Shown here piece by piece: positions 25,328-36,688 of a stretch of DNA of 59,650 nt; within the stretch, counting starts at the first letter, position 1; every line of letters begins with the position of its first letter. The notes below the pieces were generated by a model. It searched no databases. It was not told the origin of the DNA and saw only the letters and a program-made list of their open reading frames with translations. The translations under genes were made by a program, and so were the position numbers. The stretch is from Clostridia bacterium (lineage in GTDB: Bacteria; Bacillota; Clostridia; Christensenellales; Aristaeellaceae): positions 1 through 59,650 of the forward strand of contig JAFZOG010000007.1 in assembly GCA_017550745.1 (NCBI GenBank), given 5' to 3'.

Positions 25328-25357
25328 ATTATACGACGGAACCAAGGCAAATATCAA
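25328..25357 (-). promoter_or_regulatory. Predicted promoter of murC
   Basis: Minus-strand -35 TTGATA (25352-25357) and consensus -10 TATAAT (25328-25333) with 18-base spacing. Confidence 0.7.
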
Positions 25358-25389
25358 GAGGGCCCCGGAACATCTTTTTTATTCCGGCA

Positions 25390-25418
25390 TTGACAATCAC
25401 CGGACGGGGCATTATCAT
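25390..25418 (+). promoter_or_regulatory. Predicted promoter of the GNAT-prmA unit
   Basis: Consensus -35 TTGACA and -10 TATCAT with 17-base spacing. It is divergent from the murC promoter, with about 30 bases between them. Confidence 0.7.
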
Positions 25419-25444
25419 AAAAAAGAAAGAAGGGGGGAACGCCC

Positions 25445-25969
25445 ATGTATGAAGGCAGGCTGGTCCGCTTGCGGGCGTTTGACAACAGCGATTTAATGAA
25501 GCTGCTGTCCTATCAGAATGATTATGACGTGATGCGCGGCGCGTCCGGCGCGATCCTGTACCCTTCCACAGTGGACGACACGGCGCGTGAAATGGGAAAG
25601 AACACCGGCTTTACCGCCGGGGAATACCAATTCGCCATCGAAACAAAAACGGATCAGCGCTTCATCGGGCAATGCGGATTCGTGAAAGTGAACTGGAAAA
25701 ACAGGGTGGGCGAGCTGGCGATCCTGATCGGCGACAAGGAATACCGCGGCAAGGGCTATGGGGCAGACGCCATCGAAACGCTGTGTACCTTCGGTTTCGG
25801 GGAAATGAATCTGCGCAAGATCAAAGCCCAGGTGTTTGACTTTAATGAAGCTGCCATCCGGTGCTACGAAAAGTGCGGGTTCGTGCGGGAAGGCACGCTG
25901 AAGCAGGAAATATACCGCGAAGGCGCTTATCACGACGTGGTATGCATGGCGCTGTTTCGTAAGGCTTAA
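25445..25969 (+). CDS. GNAT family N-acetyltransferase (RimJ/RimL-like)
   Basis: A 174-residue acetyltransferase of the RimJ/RimL/SpeG-like branch that moves acetyl from acetyl-CoA to an amine. The CoA-binding motif is IGDKEYRGKGYGADAIETL (Q/RxxGxG/A type), followed by NLRKIKAQVFDFNEAAIRCYEKCGFVREG, the usual B-motif. The substrate (protein N-terminus, polyamine or antibiotic) cannot be read. GGGG lies just before the ATG. It is 14 bases upstream of prmA, so the pair is probably co-transcribed, and a ribosomal or translation-related target is possible by context only. Confidence 0.87.
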   Translation: MYEGRLVRLRAFDNSDLMKLLSYQNDYDVMRGASGAILYPSTVDDTAREMGKNTGFTAGEYQFAIETKTDQRFIGQCGFVKVNWKNRVGELAILIGDKEYRGKGYGADAIETLCTFGFGEMNLRKIKAQVFDFNEAAIRCYEKCGFVREGTLKQEIYREGAYHDVVCMALFRKA

Positions 25970-25983
25970 CGGAGGATTGTGTC

Positions 25984-26907
25984 ATGGATTATACAGAAGT
26001 CACCATTTCCACCACCACCCGGGGGGCAGAAATCGTATCGGATATCCTGCTGCGCCTGGGCGCGGCGGGCACGCAGATCCTGGACCGGGCCGATCTGCCG
26101 GATCCCAATAAACCCACCGCCAACTGGGAGCTGATGGATCAATCCGTCATCGACGCCATGCCCGAGGACGTGCAGGTGAAAGCCTGGTTCGACGAAGCGA
26201 GGCTGAAGGGCATCATCGGTTCCCTGCGGGAACAGCTGGCGCTGGCGAAAAACCCGGATATGGGCACGCTGAACCTGACTTTGCAGGGCGTGAAGGAAGA
26301 GGACTGGGCAGAGAACTGGAAGCAATATTACAAGCCTTTCCGCATCGGAGCGCATATGGTGGTGAAGCCCACCTGGGAATCCTGGGACGCCCAGCCCGGC
26401 GACCTGATCATCGAGATCGACCCCGGCATGGCCTTTGGCACTGGCACCCATGAAACCACCGCCATGTGCGTGGGCCTGATCGAAAAATACTACCGCGGCG
26501 GCACGCTGCTGGACGTAGGCACCGGCAGCGGCATTCTGGCCATCGCGGCGGCGCGGCTGGGCGCGAAGGGCATTGTAGCCGTGGACATCGACCCGGATGC
26601 CGTGCGCGTGGCCAAGGAAAACGTGGCCCACAACGGCCTGGAAGCCGCCATCGACGTACGGAAGGGCGACCTGCTGCAGGGCCTGTCCCAGCAGTTCGAT
26701 TTCGCCGTAGCCAATATCCTGGCCCCCGTCATTTGCATGCTGGCAGCGCCGCTGAAAAAACACCTAACCCACGGCGGTATTTTTGTCTGCTCCGGCATCA
26801 TCGCCGAGGCTGAACAGGATGTGCGCACTGCTCTGCTGGCCGCGGGCTATACCATCACGGAAGTCCGGCATCAGGGCGATTGGGTGGCCTTTGCCTGCGC
26901 CGCTTAA
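25984..26907 (+). CDS. prmA: Ribosomal protein L11 methyltransferase
   Basis: A 307-residue SAM-dependent enzyme that trimethylates ribosomal protein L11. The N-terminal substrate-recognition domain (about 1-95) begins MDYTEVTISTTTRGAEIVSDIL. The linker has DWAENWKQYYKPFRIG and the methyltransferase domain has MAFGTGTHETT, LLDVGTGSGILAIAA (SAM-binding motif I) and FAVANILAPVI (NxxA/P catalytic region). Length is normal. GGAGGATTGTGTC precedes the start. The next gene, a LacI regulator, begins 34 bases downstream. Confidence 0.95.
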   Translation: MDYTEVTISTTTRGAEIVSDILLRLGAAGTQILDRADLPDPNKPTANWELMDQSVIDAMPEDVQVKAWFDEARLKGIIGSLREQLALAKNPDMGTLNLTLQGVKEEDWAENWKQYYKPFRIGAHMVVKPTWESWDAQPGDLIIEIDPGMAFGTGTHETTAMCVGLIEKYYRGGTLLDVGTGSGILAIAAARLGAKGIVAVDIDPDAVRVAKENVAHNGLEAAIDVRKGDLLQGLSQQFDFAVANILAPVICMLAAPLKKHLTHGGIFVCSGIIAEAEQDVRTALLAAGYTITEVRHQGDWVAFACAA

Positions 26908-26941
26908 CGGCCGTATGCTGTCCTGAAAGGGGTCGATCGGA

Positions 26942-27991
26942 ATGAGGAAAGAAAGCGACAAAAAGTCGCTGCTCCGGCAAATCGCCGACCAAGCGGGCGT
27001 GTCGGTCAGCACGGTTTCCATCGTGCTGAACGGACGGGGCGAGGAGATGCGGATTTCGGCGTCCACCCAGGCCAGGGTGCGGGAGTGCGCCAGGCTTGCG
27101 GACTACACGCCGAATGTGTACGCCAGAAAGCTGCGCAAATCCGCCGACGGCAACGGGGCAAAGGTGGTGGGCGTTTTCTGGAGCACCGATTTTCTGGATG
27201 AAAGTATGGGCGAATTTTTCCTCAACGCCAACCAGACCATCGCCGAAAAAGGCTACTCCGTCGATTTCTCCATTCACTTTTTCCCGCCCGGAAAGCTGTC
27301 GGAGGTGCGGGAGCAGCTGAACCCATGGCAGTACAACGGGCTGCTGTTCTGCGGCACCCGCAGTGAGGACGTGGAGTTTCTCGAAACGCTGAACCTGGAT
27401 ATTCCTGTTGTGCTGTCCAATAATTCGCAGTCCGACCGGCTGAGCAGCGTATATGTGGACAATATCGACGTGGGCAAGCGCAGTGCCCGGGAGCTGTACA
27501 GCCACGGCTACCGCCGGGCGGGGATCATCACCCAGAGCAGGGTCACTTCCGGCGCGGGCATCCGCCGCTTCGGCTTTACCAGCGAGGCGGAGCGCCTGGG
27601 CATCACCGTTCGTCCCGAATGGTGCGCCAGCGTGGATTTTGCGGATTTTTACGCGGCCAACCGGGAAATCGAACGCATCTTTTCCGGAGAGGAAAAGCCG
27701 GAAGCGCTGTTTGTGGTCAGCTACCACAACGTCATCAGCATCATCGTGGCCATCAATAACCGCGCGACGATGCAAACGGCGGAAGAGCCCTGCGCCCTGA
27801 TGATCTGCGGCGGAAGAGGAAAGCTAAACGTTTTAGCAAGCAACGCCGCCTTTATCAACCTGGGGATCGGCAATTATGCGGAGCAAAGCCTGGAGATGCT
27901 GTGGCTGCTGATGGACAGCAGCCTGAAGGGACCGGTCAAATGGGCCATGACCCCGCAGATCGACACCGAAAATTTAAAATTTGTCCCATAA
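26942..27991 (+). CDS. LacI family transcriptional regulator
   Basis: A 349-residue repressor. The HTH is at about residues 12-35 (LRQIADQAGVSVSTVSIVLNG), with hinge-helix sequence ASTQARVRECARLADYTPNVYARKLR. The rest is a periplasmic-binding-like sensor domain with no obvious truncation, although the usual late FDD-type sugar-contact motif was not identified. The next genes are a sugar ABC transporter and hydrolases, and a perfect palindrome (28143-28167) lies just after their promoter. The simplest reading is that it represses that operon until the imported sugar or ester product binds. Its own gene ends in a terminator, so it is a separate transcript from the operon. Confidence 0.9.
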   Translation: MRKESDKKSLLRQIADQAGVSVSTVSIVLNGRGEEMRISASTQARVRECARLADYTPNVYARKLRKSADGNGAKVVGVFWSTDFLDESMGEFFLNANQTIAEKGYSVDFSIHFFPPGKLSEVREQLNPWQYNGLLFCGTRSEDVEFLETLNLDIPVVLSNNSQSDRLSSVYVDNIDVGKRSARELYSHGYRRAGIITQSRVTSGAGIRRFGFTSEAERLGITVRPEWCASVDFADFYAANREIERIFSGEEKPEALFVVSYHNVISIIVAINNRATMQTAEEPCALMICGGRGKLNVLASNAAFINLGIGNYAEQSLEMLWLLMDSSLKGPVKWAMTPQIDTENLKFVP

Positions 27992-28017
27992 TCATCCGGA
28001 TTACACAAGTAATATCC

Positions 28018-28053
28018 ACGCCGAAGCCGCTGCTGTTTCGGCGTTCTTTTTTT
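28018..28053 (+). terminator. Terminator of the lacI-type gene
   Basis: ACGCCGAA/TTCGGCGT stem (28018-28025 and 28037-28044) followed by TCTTTTTTT. Confidence 0.85.
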
Positions 28054-28103
28054 CAGTATGAACCGGCAAACAAAAAAAATGGGAAAAATATTTCCAAAAT
28101 GGG

Positions 28104-28132
28104 TTGACAAGCAGTGCTTGCTGCGCTATAAT
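28104..28132 (+). promoter_or_regulatory. Consensus sigma-A promoter of the ABC-hydrolase operon
   Basis: Perfect -35 TTGACA and perfect -10 TATAAT with 17-base spacing. This is the strongest promoter seen in the window, as expected for a gene kept off by a repressor. Confidence 0.9.
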
Positions 28133-28142
28133 ACAGCTACTA

Positions 28143-28167
28143 AAACGAAATAGCACAAATTTCGTTT
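28143..28167 (+). promoter_or_regulatory. Palindromic operator, probable LacI-family site
   Basis: Perfect inverted repeat AAACGAAAT-7-ATTTCGTTT, starting about four bases after the expected transcription start. The place fits a steric block on transcription. LacI sites usually have a central CG with no spacer, so a spaced palindrome with CGAAA half-sites is somewhat atypical. Assignment to the upstream regulator is inference. Confidence 0.7.
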
Positions 28168-28202
28168 CACAAAAATGGAGACAAAAAGGAGGATTCCCAA
28201 CA

Positions 28203-29468
28203 ATGAAGAAGGCTCTGTCATTCATCCTGGCGGCGATGATGCTGCTCAGCATCGTGAGCATCGGTTCTGCCGAAGCCCCCGTCACGGTCACCTTCTGGAA
28301 CGGCTGGACCGGCTCCGACGGCGACGTACTGATCGAAATGGTGGATGAATTCAACAAGACCAACCCCTACAACATCCATGTGGAAATGGACATCAACGCT
28401 GACTTCCAGACCAAGATCGCGGCCACCTTCGCCGCTGACGAAGGCCCCACCATGATCCTGGGCGCGCATTCCTATAAAGACACCTATCCGGATTACCTGA
28501 TCGACATGAACGAAGTGTTTGAGAAGACCGCCCTCAAGAGCGAAGACTTCGTGCAGGGCTATCTGGATCTGTGCTCCAAGAACGGCATCCTGTACGTGGT
28601 GCCTTTCCAGGTGACGGGCCGCTATATGTACTGGAACAAGGACCTGTTCGAGGCCGCCGGCCTGGATCCCAACACGCCCCCCAAGGACTATGACGAGTGG
28701 GTGGAAATGGCCGAGAAGATCACCAACCCGGATATGAACGTGTACGGCTCCGGCGTCAGCTACAACGCCATCTACACCAACCTGCAGGTGATCCAGCGCA
28801 TGGGCGGCCTGTTCGTGGTGCATGACAGCGAAGGCAAGCTGGTGCCCACCTTCGCCAACGCCGACGGCGTGAACCCCGGCTACGCCAAGTTCCTCACCTG
28901 GTTCAAGGGCATGACGGATAAAGAAATCAACCCCATTGAAGCGGACACCACCTCCATGTTCCAGGCCGGCCAGATCGGCATCATGCCCGACGGCGCCTGG
29001 GCCAGCGCCGGCGCTGACGCCGCCGGAATCAACTACGGCGTGTCCCAGCTGCCCTACGGCGACGCAGGCGCGATGAACCCCTGCTCCGTGTCCGGCTTCT
29101 CCATCACCAAGTACGCCTCTGAGGAAGAAAAGCTGGCCGCCATGAAATTCATTGAATGGTGGCACAACGGGTTTGAGACCACGGAAACCACCGCCTGCCT
29201 GACCTGGTCCCTGCGCTGCGGCTTCCCCGGCTACTATATGCCCGCGATCAACGATGCCCGTTATCAGGCCTCCGAAAAGCTGGCCATGATGACCTGCACC
29301 GATAACGAAGCTTCCACCACCTATATGGCGCCTGACGATTTCGTCTTCACCTTCCAGCTGGCCTCCGAAGTCATCGAAGTGATGGTGGAAGACGTGATCA
29401 TCGGCGGCATGGACGTCGAAGCCGCCCTGCTCAAGGCCGAGCAAGGCGCGGAAGCCCTGCTGAAGTAA
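28203..29468 (+). CDS. Extracellular sugar-binding protein of ABC transporter (family 1)
   Basis: A 421-residue solute-binding protein. The signal peptide is MKKALSFILAAMMLLSIV, with cleavage likely after GSAEA. Mature sequence starts VTVTFWNGWTGSDGDVL, typical of carbohydrate-binding family 1 proteins. There is no lipobox cysteine near the cleavage site, so it does not look like a standard Gram-positive lipoprotein. The start at 28203 has AAGGAGG ten bases upstream. It feeds the two permeases encoded downstream; no ATPase gene is in the operon, so a shared MsmK-type ATPase is expected. A hairpin after the stop should make this gene the most abundant product of the transcript. Confidence 0.92.
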   Translation: MKKALSFILAAMMLLSIVSIGSAEAPVTVTFWNGWTGSDGDVLIEMVDEFNKTNPYNIHVEMDINADFQTKIAATFAADEGPTMILGAHSYKDTYPDYLIDMNEVFEKTALKSEDFVQGYLDLCSKNGILYVVPFQVTGRYMYWNKDLFEAAGLDPNTPPKDYDEWVEMAEKITNPDMNVYGSGVSYNAIYTNLQVIQRMGGLFVVHDSEGKLVPTFANADGVNPGYAKFLTWFKGMTDKEINPIEADTTSMFQAGQIGIMPDGAWASAGADAAGINYGVSQLPYGDAGAMNPCSVSGFSITKYASEEEKLAAMKFIEWWHNGFETTETTACLTWSLRCGFPGYYMPAINDARYQASEKLAMMTCTDNEASTTYMAPDDFVFTFQLASEVIEVMVEDVIIGGMDVEAALLKAEQGAEALLK

Positions 29469-29497
29469 TCCGTTCACAAAGCAACTTGCATCGCATC

Positions 29498-29531
29498 GGA
29501 GGGGTGGGGGTAAAGCCCCGCCCCTCCTTTT
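29498..29531 (+). terminator. Strong GC hairpin with T-tract between binding protein and permease
   Basis: A 12-base stem (29498-29509 with 29516-29527, one U-G pair) followed by TTTT. Such partial terminators between a binding-protein gene and its permeases are a known way to keep the binding protein in excess. Confidence 0.8.
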
Positions 29532-29590
29532 CGCACTTTATGATACCCCCGAGCGAATAACCGAACCGCTGCTGAAAGGTGGAGTCCTGT

Positions 29591-30481
29591 ATGCAGGCAA
29601 CAGCAAGAAAGAGCAAACGGCGGGGCGCGCTGGCGCCTTATCTGTTCATCGCGCCGGTGATCATCCTCCTGTTCGTGTTCAATATTGCCCCGCTGCTCGT
29701 CAGTTTTTTCATCAGTCTGTTTGACGCGGACATTTCGTTCAACCTGACCAAATTCATCGGATTGGGCAATTTCGCGGAAGTGTTCCGGGACAACAGGTTC
29801 TACAACAGCCTGAGCGTGACGCTGAAATGGACGGTGGTGGAAGTGCCCTGCCAGCTGCTCATCGCGCTGCTGCTCGCCGGGCTGCTCACCCGCAACACCG
29901 TAACCAACAAGCTCTTCCGCGCCATTTACTTCATGCCCATCGTGTGCTCCGCCACGGCGACAGGCATCATGTGGAAGCTGATCCTGCACTCCAACGTAGG
30001 CTACATCACCTATGTGCTGCGGATCATGGGCTTTGGCAAGATCAACTTCATGAACACCGCAGGGCTTACGTTCTACGTGATCGTGTTCATGTCGGTGTGG
30101 AAAACCTTCGGCATTTCCACCACCATCCTCATCGGCGCCATGCAGAACGTCCCCACCGTGCTGTACGAGGCCGCCGATATCGACGGATGCAGCCGGTTCC
30201 GCCAGTTTTTCTGCATCACGCTGCCGGGCATCAAATCCACGCTGTGGTTCCTGATCATGACCCGCATCATCGGGTCCTTCCAGGTGTTTGATATCGTATA
30301 TACCACCACGGGCGGCGGGCCGAGCCTGACCACGGAAACGCTGGTCACCTACATCTACACCCGCGGCTTCGAGGTGTTCAGGATGGGATATGCGTCCGCC
30401 CTGTCCGTGGTGCTGCTGGGGCTGATCCTGATCATCACGGTGATCATGTACAGCGCCATGCTCAAGGGCGAGAAGGAGTGA
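29591..30481 (+). CDS. Sugar ABC transporter permease (MalF/UgpA type)
   Basis: A 296-residue membrane protein with six membrane segments and the binding-protein-dependent transport (MetI-like) domain. The EAA loop, YEAADIDGCSRFRQFFCITLPGIKS (about 195-219), is where the ATPase docks. It starts at the ATG at 29591, six bases after GGTGGAG; an in-frame GTG at 29579 has no better site. It pairs with the next permease to form the channel for the sugar-binding protein upstream. Confidence 0.92.
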   Translation: MQATARKSKRRGALAPYLFIAPVIILLFVFNIAPLLVSFFISLFDADISFNLTKFIGLGNFAEVFRDNRFYNSLSVTLKWTVVEVPCQLLIALLLAGLLTRNTVTNKLFRAIYFMPIVCSATATGIMWKLILHSNVGYITYVLRIMGFGKINFMNTAGLTFYVIVFMSVWKTFGISTTILIGAMQNVPTVLYEAADIDGCSRFRQFFCITLPGIKSTLWFLIMTRIIGSFQVFDIVYTTTGGGPSLTTETLVTYIYTRGFEVFRMGYASALSVVLLGLILIITVIMYSAMLKGEKE

Positions 30482-30491
30482 GGTGAACGGT

Positions 30492-31325
30492 ATGTCGACG
30501 AAAACGATGAAACGGATAAAATACCTGCCCATCTTCCTCCTGCTGCTGTTTTTTGCCCTGCTGATCATCCTGCCGGTGCTGTGGATGGCGCTGAGCGCGT
30601 TCAAGCCCGCCAAGGAAATCATCAAGTATCCGCCCACCCTGTTTCCCAGCAGGTTTGACACCGGCAATTTCGCCCGCCTGAAAACCCGGCTGCGCATCAT
30701 CGACTATATCCGCAATTCGCTGATCTACGCCCTGGGCACCACGCTGCCGTCGGTATTCCTGTGCACGCTGGCGGGCTACGGCTTCGCCCGGTACCAGTTC
30801 AAGGGCCGCAGCGCGCTGTTCATCGTGGTGCTGGCCACCATGATGATCCCCTTCCAGGTCACGATGATCCCGCTGTTCCTGGTGGTCAAGAAGATGGGGA
30901 TGTATGACACCTATGCCGGCCTGATCCTGCCAAAGCTGGCGGCGGCCATCACGATTTTCATGATGCGCTCGGCCTTCGTGACGCTGCCCAAGGAGCTGGA
31001 GGAAGCGGCGCGCATCGACGGCGCGTCGGAGTTCGGCATATTCTGGCGCATCATGCTGCCCCAGGTAAAGCCCTCCATCATTACCATGCTGATCCTGGGC
31101 GTCAACGCGGCGTGGAACGACCTGATGTGGCCCCTCCTGGTAACGGGCGATACAAAAATGCGCACGCTGGCCAACGGCCTGGCGCTGTTCATCGGCTCAG
31201 ACACCACCGAATACGGCCCTGCCTTTGCGGGCGCGGTGTGCTCCATCCTGCCGATGCTGCTGCTGTACGTTTTCGGCCAAAGGTACTTCGTGGAAGGCAC
31301 CGTGACCAGCGGCCTGAAAGGGTGA
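30492..31325 (+). CDS. Sugar ABC transporter permease (MalG/UgpE type)
   Basis: A 277-residue membrane protein with six membrane segments. The EAA loop is LEEAARIDGASEFGIFWRIMLPQVKP. AGGTG lies seven bases before the ATG at 30492; a GTG at 30483 is an alternative start. It is separated from the first permease by ten bases and from the following hydrolase gene by six, so the operon is tight. No ATPase follows. Together with its partner it imports a sugar whose identity is unknown but which is probably decorated with ester groups, given the four hydrolases behind it. Confidence 0.92.
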   Translation: MSTKTMKRIKYLPIFLLLLFFALLIILPVLWMALSAFKPAKEIIKYPPTLFPSRFDTGNFARLKTRLRIIDYIRNSLIYALGTTLPSVFLCTLAGYGFARYQFKGRSALFIVVLATMMIPFQVTMIPLFLVVKKMGMYDTYAGLILPKLAAAITIFMMRSAFVTLPKELEEAARIDGASEFGIFWRIMLPQVKPSIITMLILGVNAAWNDLMWPLLVTGDTKMRTLANGLALFIGSDTTEYGPAFAGAVCSILPMLLLYVFGQRYFVEGTVTSGLKG

Positions 31326-31331
31326 TAAAAG

Positions 31332-34189
<2,858 letters not shown>

Positions 34190-34206
34190 CGCGGGAGGCA
34201 AAAACC

Positions 34207-35067
34207 ATGGCAACGATGCGATACAGTTTTTTTTCCCAGGTACTGAGCCTATGCACCGACGTGACCATCACCTATCCCGACCGGCAGTTTGACTACTGCG
34301 AATCCCCGAAGCTGGAGCGCATCGTGGCCCGGGAGCGCCGCCAGACGCTGCATCCCGGCATGAAGCTGCAAACGGTGTATATCCTGCACGGCGGCAGCGA
34401 CGACGACACGCTCATCCACCGCTACACCAACCTGGAGCGCTATGCCGAGGACAACTGTGTCATGACGGTCACGGCCCAGGTGAAGGACAGCTTCTTCATC
34501 GACACATCTTACGGGTTCCGGTACTATACCTATATCACGGAAGAGCTGCCCCGGGTGATGCAGAGCCTGTTCGCTTCCTCGCCCCGGCGGGAGGATAATT
34601 TCGTGCTGGGCATGGCCATGGGCGGAAACGCCGCGCTGATGCTGGCCATGAAGCGCCCCGATCTTTACGCCGGGGTGGTGGATCTCTCCGGCGGCATCGG
34701 ATGCAGCATTGACTCGGATTACTTCGGCCGGGAGCTGAAGGAACTCAGCGGCATCCGCCGCATGGCCTCCGCTTTCCCGGCCCCGGAGAACGCCGTCGGC
34801 GGGGAATGGGACATCGGCCTGTGCGCCCGCAGAAACAAAGAAAACGGCGTGGACGTGCCCCCGCTGTTCATGGCGGTGGGCGAAAAGGATTTCATCCGCG
34901 ATGTGGTGCGCAAGGACAGGGATGCCCTGCTTGCCCTGGGCTATCCGCTGCATTACGAGGAAGCCCCGGGCCTTGCCCACGAGTGGGATTTCTGGGATAT
35001 GTATGTCAAGAAAGCGCTGTACGCTTGGCTTCCTTTGAAGCGCGCGGCGGCGGATCGGGAGGGATAA
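34207..35067 (+). CDS. CE1-like esterase homologue lacking the nucleophile serine
   Basis: A 286-residue protein of the esterase-D/CE1 family, shown by YILHGGSDDDTLIHRYTNLERYA, the DLSGGIG strand after the elbow and the C-terminal LAHEWDFWDMYVKKAL histidine region. The nucleophile elbow reads VLGMAMGGNAAL: A137 occupies the serine position (codon GCC), so classical ester hydrolysis should be lost. The chain is otherwise full length with no frameshift and sits between two intact esterase genes with 17- and four-base gaps. It may be a structural partner, a sugar-binding pseudoenzyme, or use another residue. Confidence 0.8.
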   Translation: MATMRYSFFSQVLSLCTDVTITYPDRQFDYCESPKLERIVARERRQTLHPGMKLQTVYILHGGSDDDTLIHRYTNLERYAEDNCVMTVTAQVKDSFFIDTSYGFRYYTYITEELPRVMQSLFASSPRREDNFVLGMAMGGNAALMLAMKRPDLYAGVVDLSGGIGCSIDSDYFGRELKELSGIRRMASAFPAPENAVGGEWDIGLCARRNKENGVDVPPLFMAVGEKDFIRDVVRKDRDALLALGYPLHYEEAPGLAHEWDFWDMYVKKALYAWLPLKRAAADREG

Positions 35068-35071
35068 ACCG

Positions 35072-36583
35072 ATGCTGAGAGAAACGAAAACCGAAAACGG
35101 ATGGGTGCGGGGCATTCCCGCCGCCGATCCGCGCATCACTGCTTTCAAGGGGCTCCCCTTCGCCGCTCCGCCGGTGGGCGATCTGCGCTGGCGCGCGCCG
35201 CAGCCCGCCGCTGATTGGGAAGGCGTGCTGGACTGCGCCCGTTTCGGCCCCATTTCCATGCAGGAAACCCCTGGCTTAGGCGGCGGGTTTTACGATAAGG
35301 AATGGCACGTGGATCCCGATATCCCCATGGACGAGGACTGCCTGTACCTGAACGTATGGACGCCCGCCAAAGCCGCCGATGAAAAGCTGCCCGTGATGGT
35401 GTGGATTTTCGGCGGCGGCATGGCCTGCGGCTACCCGGCGGAAATGGAATTTGACGGCGAGCGAATCGCCCGCCGGGGCGTGATCCTGGTGTCGGTGAAT
35501 TACCGTCTGAACGCTTTCGGCTTCCTGGCCCACCCGGAACTGACAAAGGAAGCCGCCGCCCACGGCGAAATCGGCTTAAACTTCGGCCTGCTGGACCAGC
35601 AGGCGGGCATCCGCTGGGTCAAGCGCAATATCGCCGCTTTCGGCGGCGACCCGGAAAACATCACTGTGTTCGGCCAGTCGGCGGGCGGGCGCAGCACCTG
35701 GATGCAGGTGACCTCCCCCGCCAACAGGGGCCTGTTCCAGAAAGCCATCGTGCAGAGCGGGGCGCTGGACAGCGGCATCGCCACGTATCCCGATCTTGGG
35801 CAGGCGGAGACAGAGGGGCAGGATTTTCTAAAGGATCTGGGCGTGCACAGCATCGCCGAGGCACGGGCGCTGCCCGCAAAGGAAGTGCTCAAAAAAGCCC
35901 TGGCCTGCCGTCCCTTCCGCTGGGGGCCGATCATTGACGGCAAGTTCCTGCCCGTCAGCCCGGTAAAAGCCTTCGCCCTGCATCTGGAAAACGACGTAGC
36001 GCTGATGGCAGGCGACACCGCGGACGAAGTGCGCGGCCTGAGGCCCGCGCCCGACGCGGAAGCCTTCCGGGTAAAAATGGCCGCGCGCTACGGCGATGAC
36101 TGGCCGGAGTTTGACAGGCTGACCAATGTAAAGGACGAAGAGAGCTTGCAGCGCTATTACGAAAGCCCTGCGTTCAACACCTTTGAGATCGGCAACCATT
36201 ACGCGGCGGCCAAGCGCCTGGAATGCGGCGGCAAGCCGGTCTACCTGTACCGCTTCAATCCCGACATTCCGGGAGACAACGCGGGCTCCTTCCATTCCAG
36301 CGACCTATGGTTCGTTTTCGAAACGCTGGCCAAATGCTGGCGGCCCTTCCGGGGCGCGCATTACGACCTGGCCCGGCGCATGTGCAATTACTGGACGAAT
36401 TTTGCTAAGAACGGCGACCCCAACGGCCCGGACAGCGACGGGCGTCCCATGCCGGACTGGCAGCCCGTGAGCGGCAGCGCCTGGAACGTCATGATGCTTG
36501 GCAACGAACAATTCACGGCGCGGGAAGCAGCTGATCCGGTGCTGGCTTTTGAAATGGATCGGCTGGACCGTAAAAACAGGTAA
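35072..36583 (+). CDS. Type-B carboxylesterase
   Basis: A 503-residue carboxylesterase/lipase of the acetylcholinesterase-like family. The N-terminal TENGWVRGIP and FKGLPFAAPPVGDLRWRAPQP are diagnostic, EDCLYLNVWTP and WIFGGGMACG supply the oxyanion hole, and the nucleophile is in TVFGQSAGGRS (about residue 207). The late FHSSDLWFVF gives the histidine. No signal peptide. It lies four bases after the pseudo-esterase gene and about 105 bases before the MFS gene. It completes a set of four alpha/beta-hydrolase genes under the LacI-type promoter. The substrate is unknown; small acyl or aryl esters are typical. Confidence 0.9.
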   Translation: MLRETKTENGWVRGIPAADPRITAFKGLPFAAPPVGDLRWRAPQPAADWEGVLDCARFGPISMQETPGLGGGFYDKEWHVDPDIPMDEDCLYLNVWTPAKAADEKLPVMVWIFGGGMACGYPAEMEFDGERIARRGVILVSVNYRLNAFGFLAHPELTKEAAAHGEIGLNFGLLDQQAGIRWVKRNIAAFGGDPENITVFGQSAGGRSTWMQVTSPANRGLFQKAIVQSGALDSGIATYPDLGQAETEGQDFLKDLGVHSIAEARALPAKEVLKKALACRPFRWGPIIDGKFLPVSPVKAFALHLENDVALMAGDTADEVRGLRPAPDAEAFRVKMAARYGDDWPEFDRLTNVKDEESLQRYYESPAFNTFEIGNHYAAAKRLECGGKPVYLYRFNPDIPGDNAGSFHSSDLWFVFETLAKCWRPFRGAHYDLARRMCNYWTNFAKNGDPNGPDSDGRPMPDWQPVSGSAWNVMMLGNEQFTAREAADPVLAFEMDRLDRKNR

Positions 36584-36688
36584 AAGACACTGATCGGCTG
36601 CAAGCGGCATCCCTTGGAGAGAGAAAGCGCGGCAGGGCCTCCTGCTTCTCAATCATGCCGCCGTAGAAAGCCTGTCGGGGAGGTAAGT

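Noticed and set aside
29474-30700. Minus-strand open frame over the permease genes
   Set aside because: Asp/Glu/His/Gln repeats typical of the antisense of membrane-protein genes.
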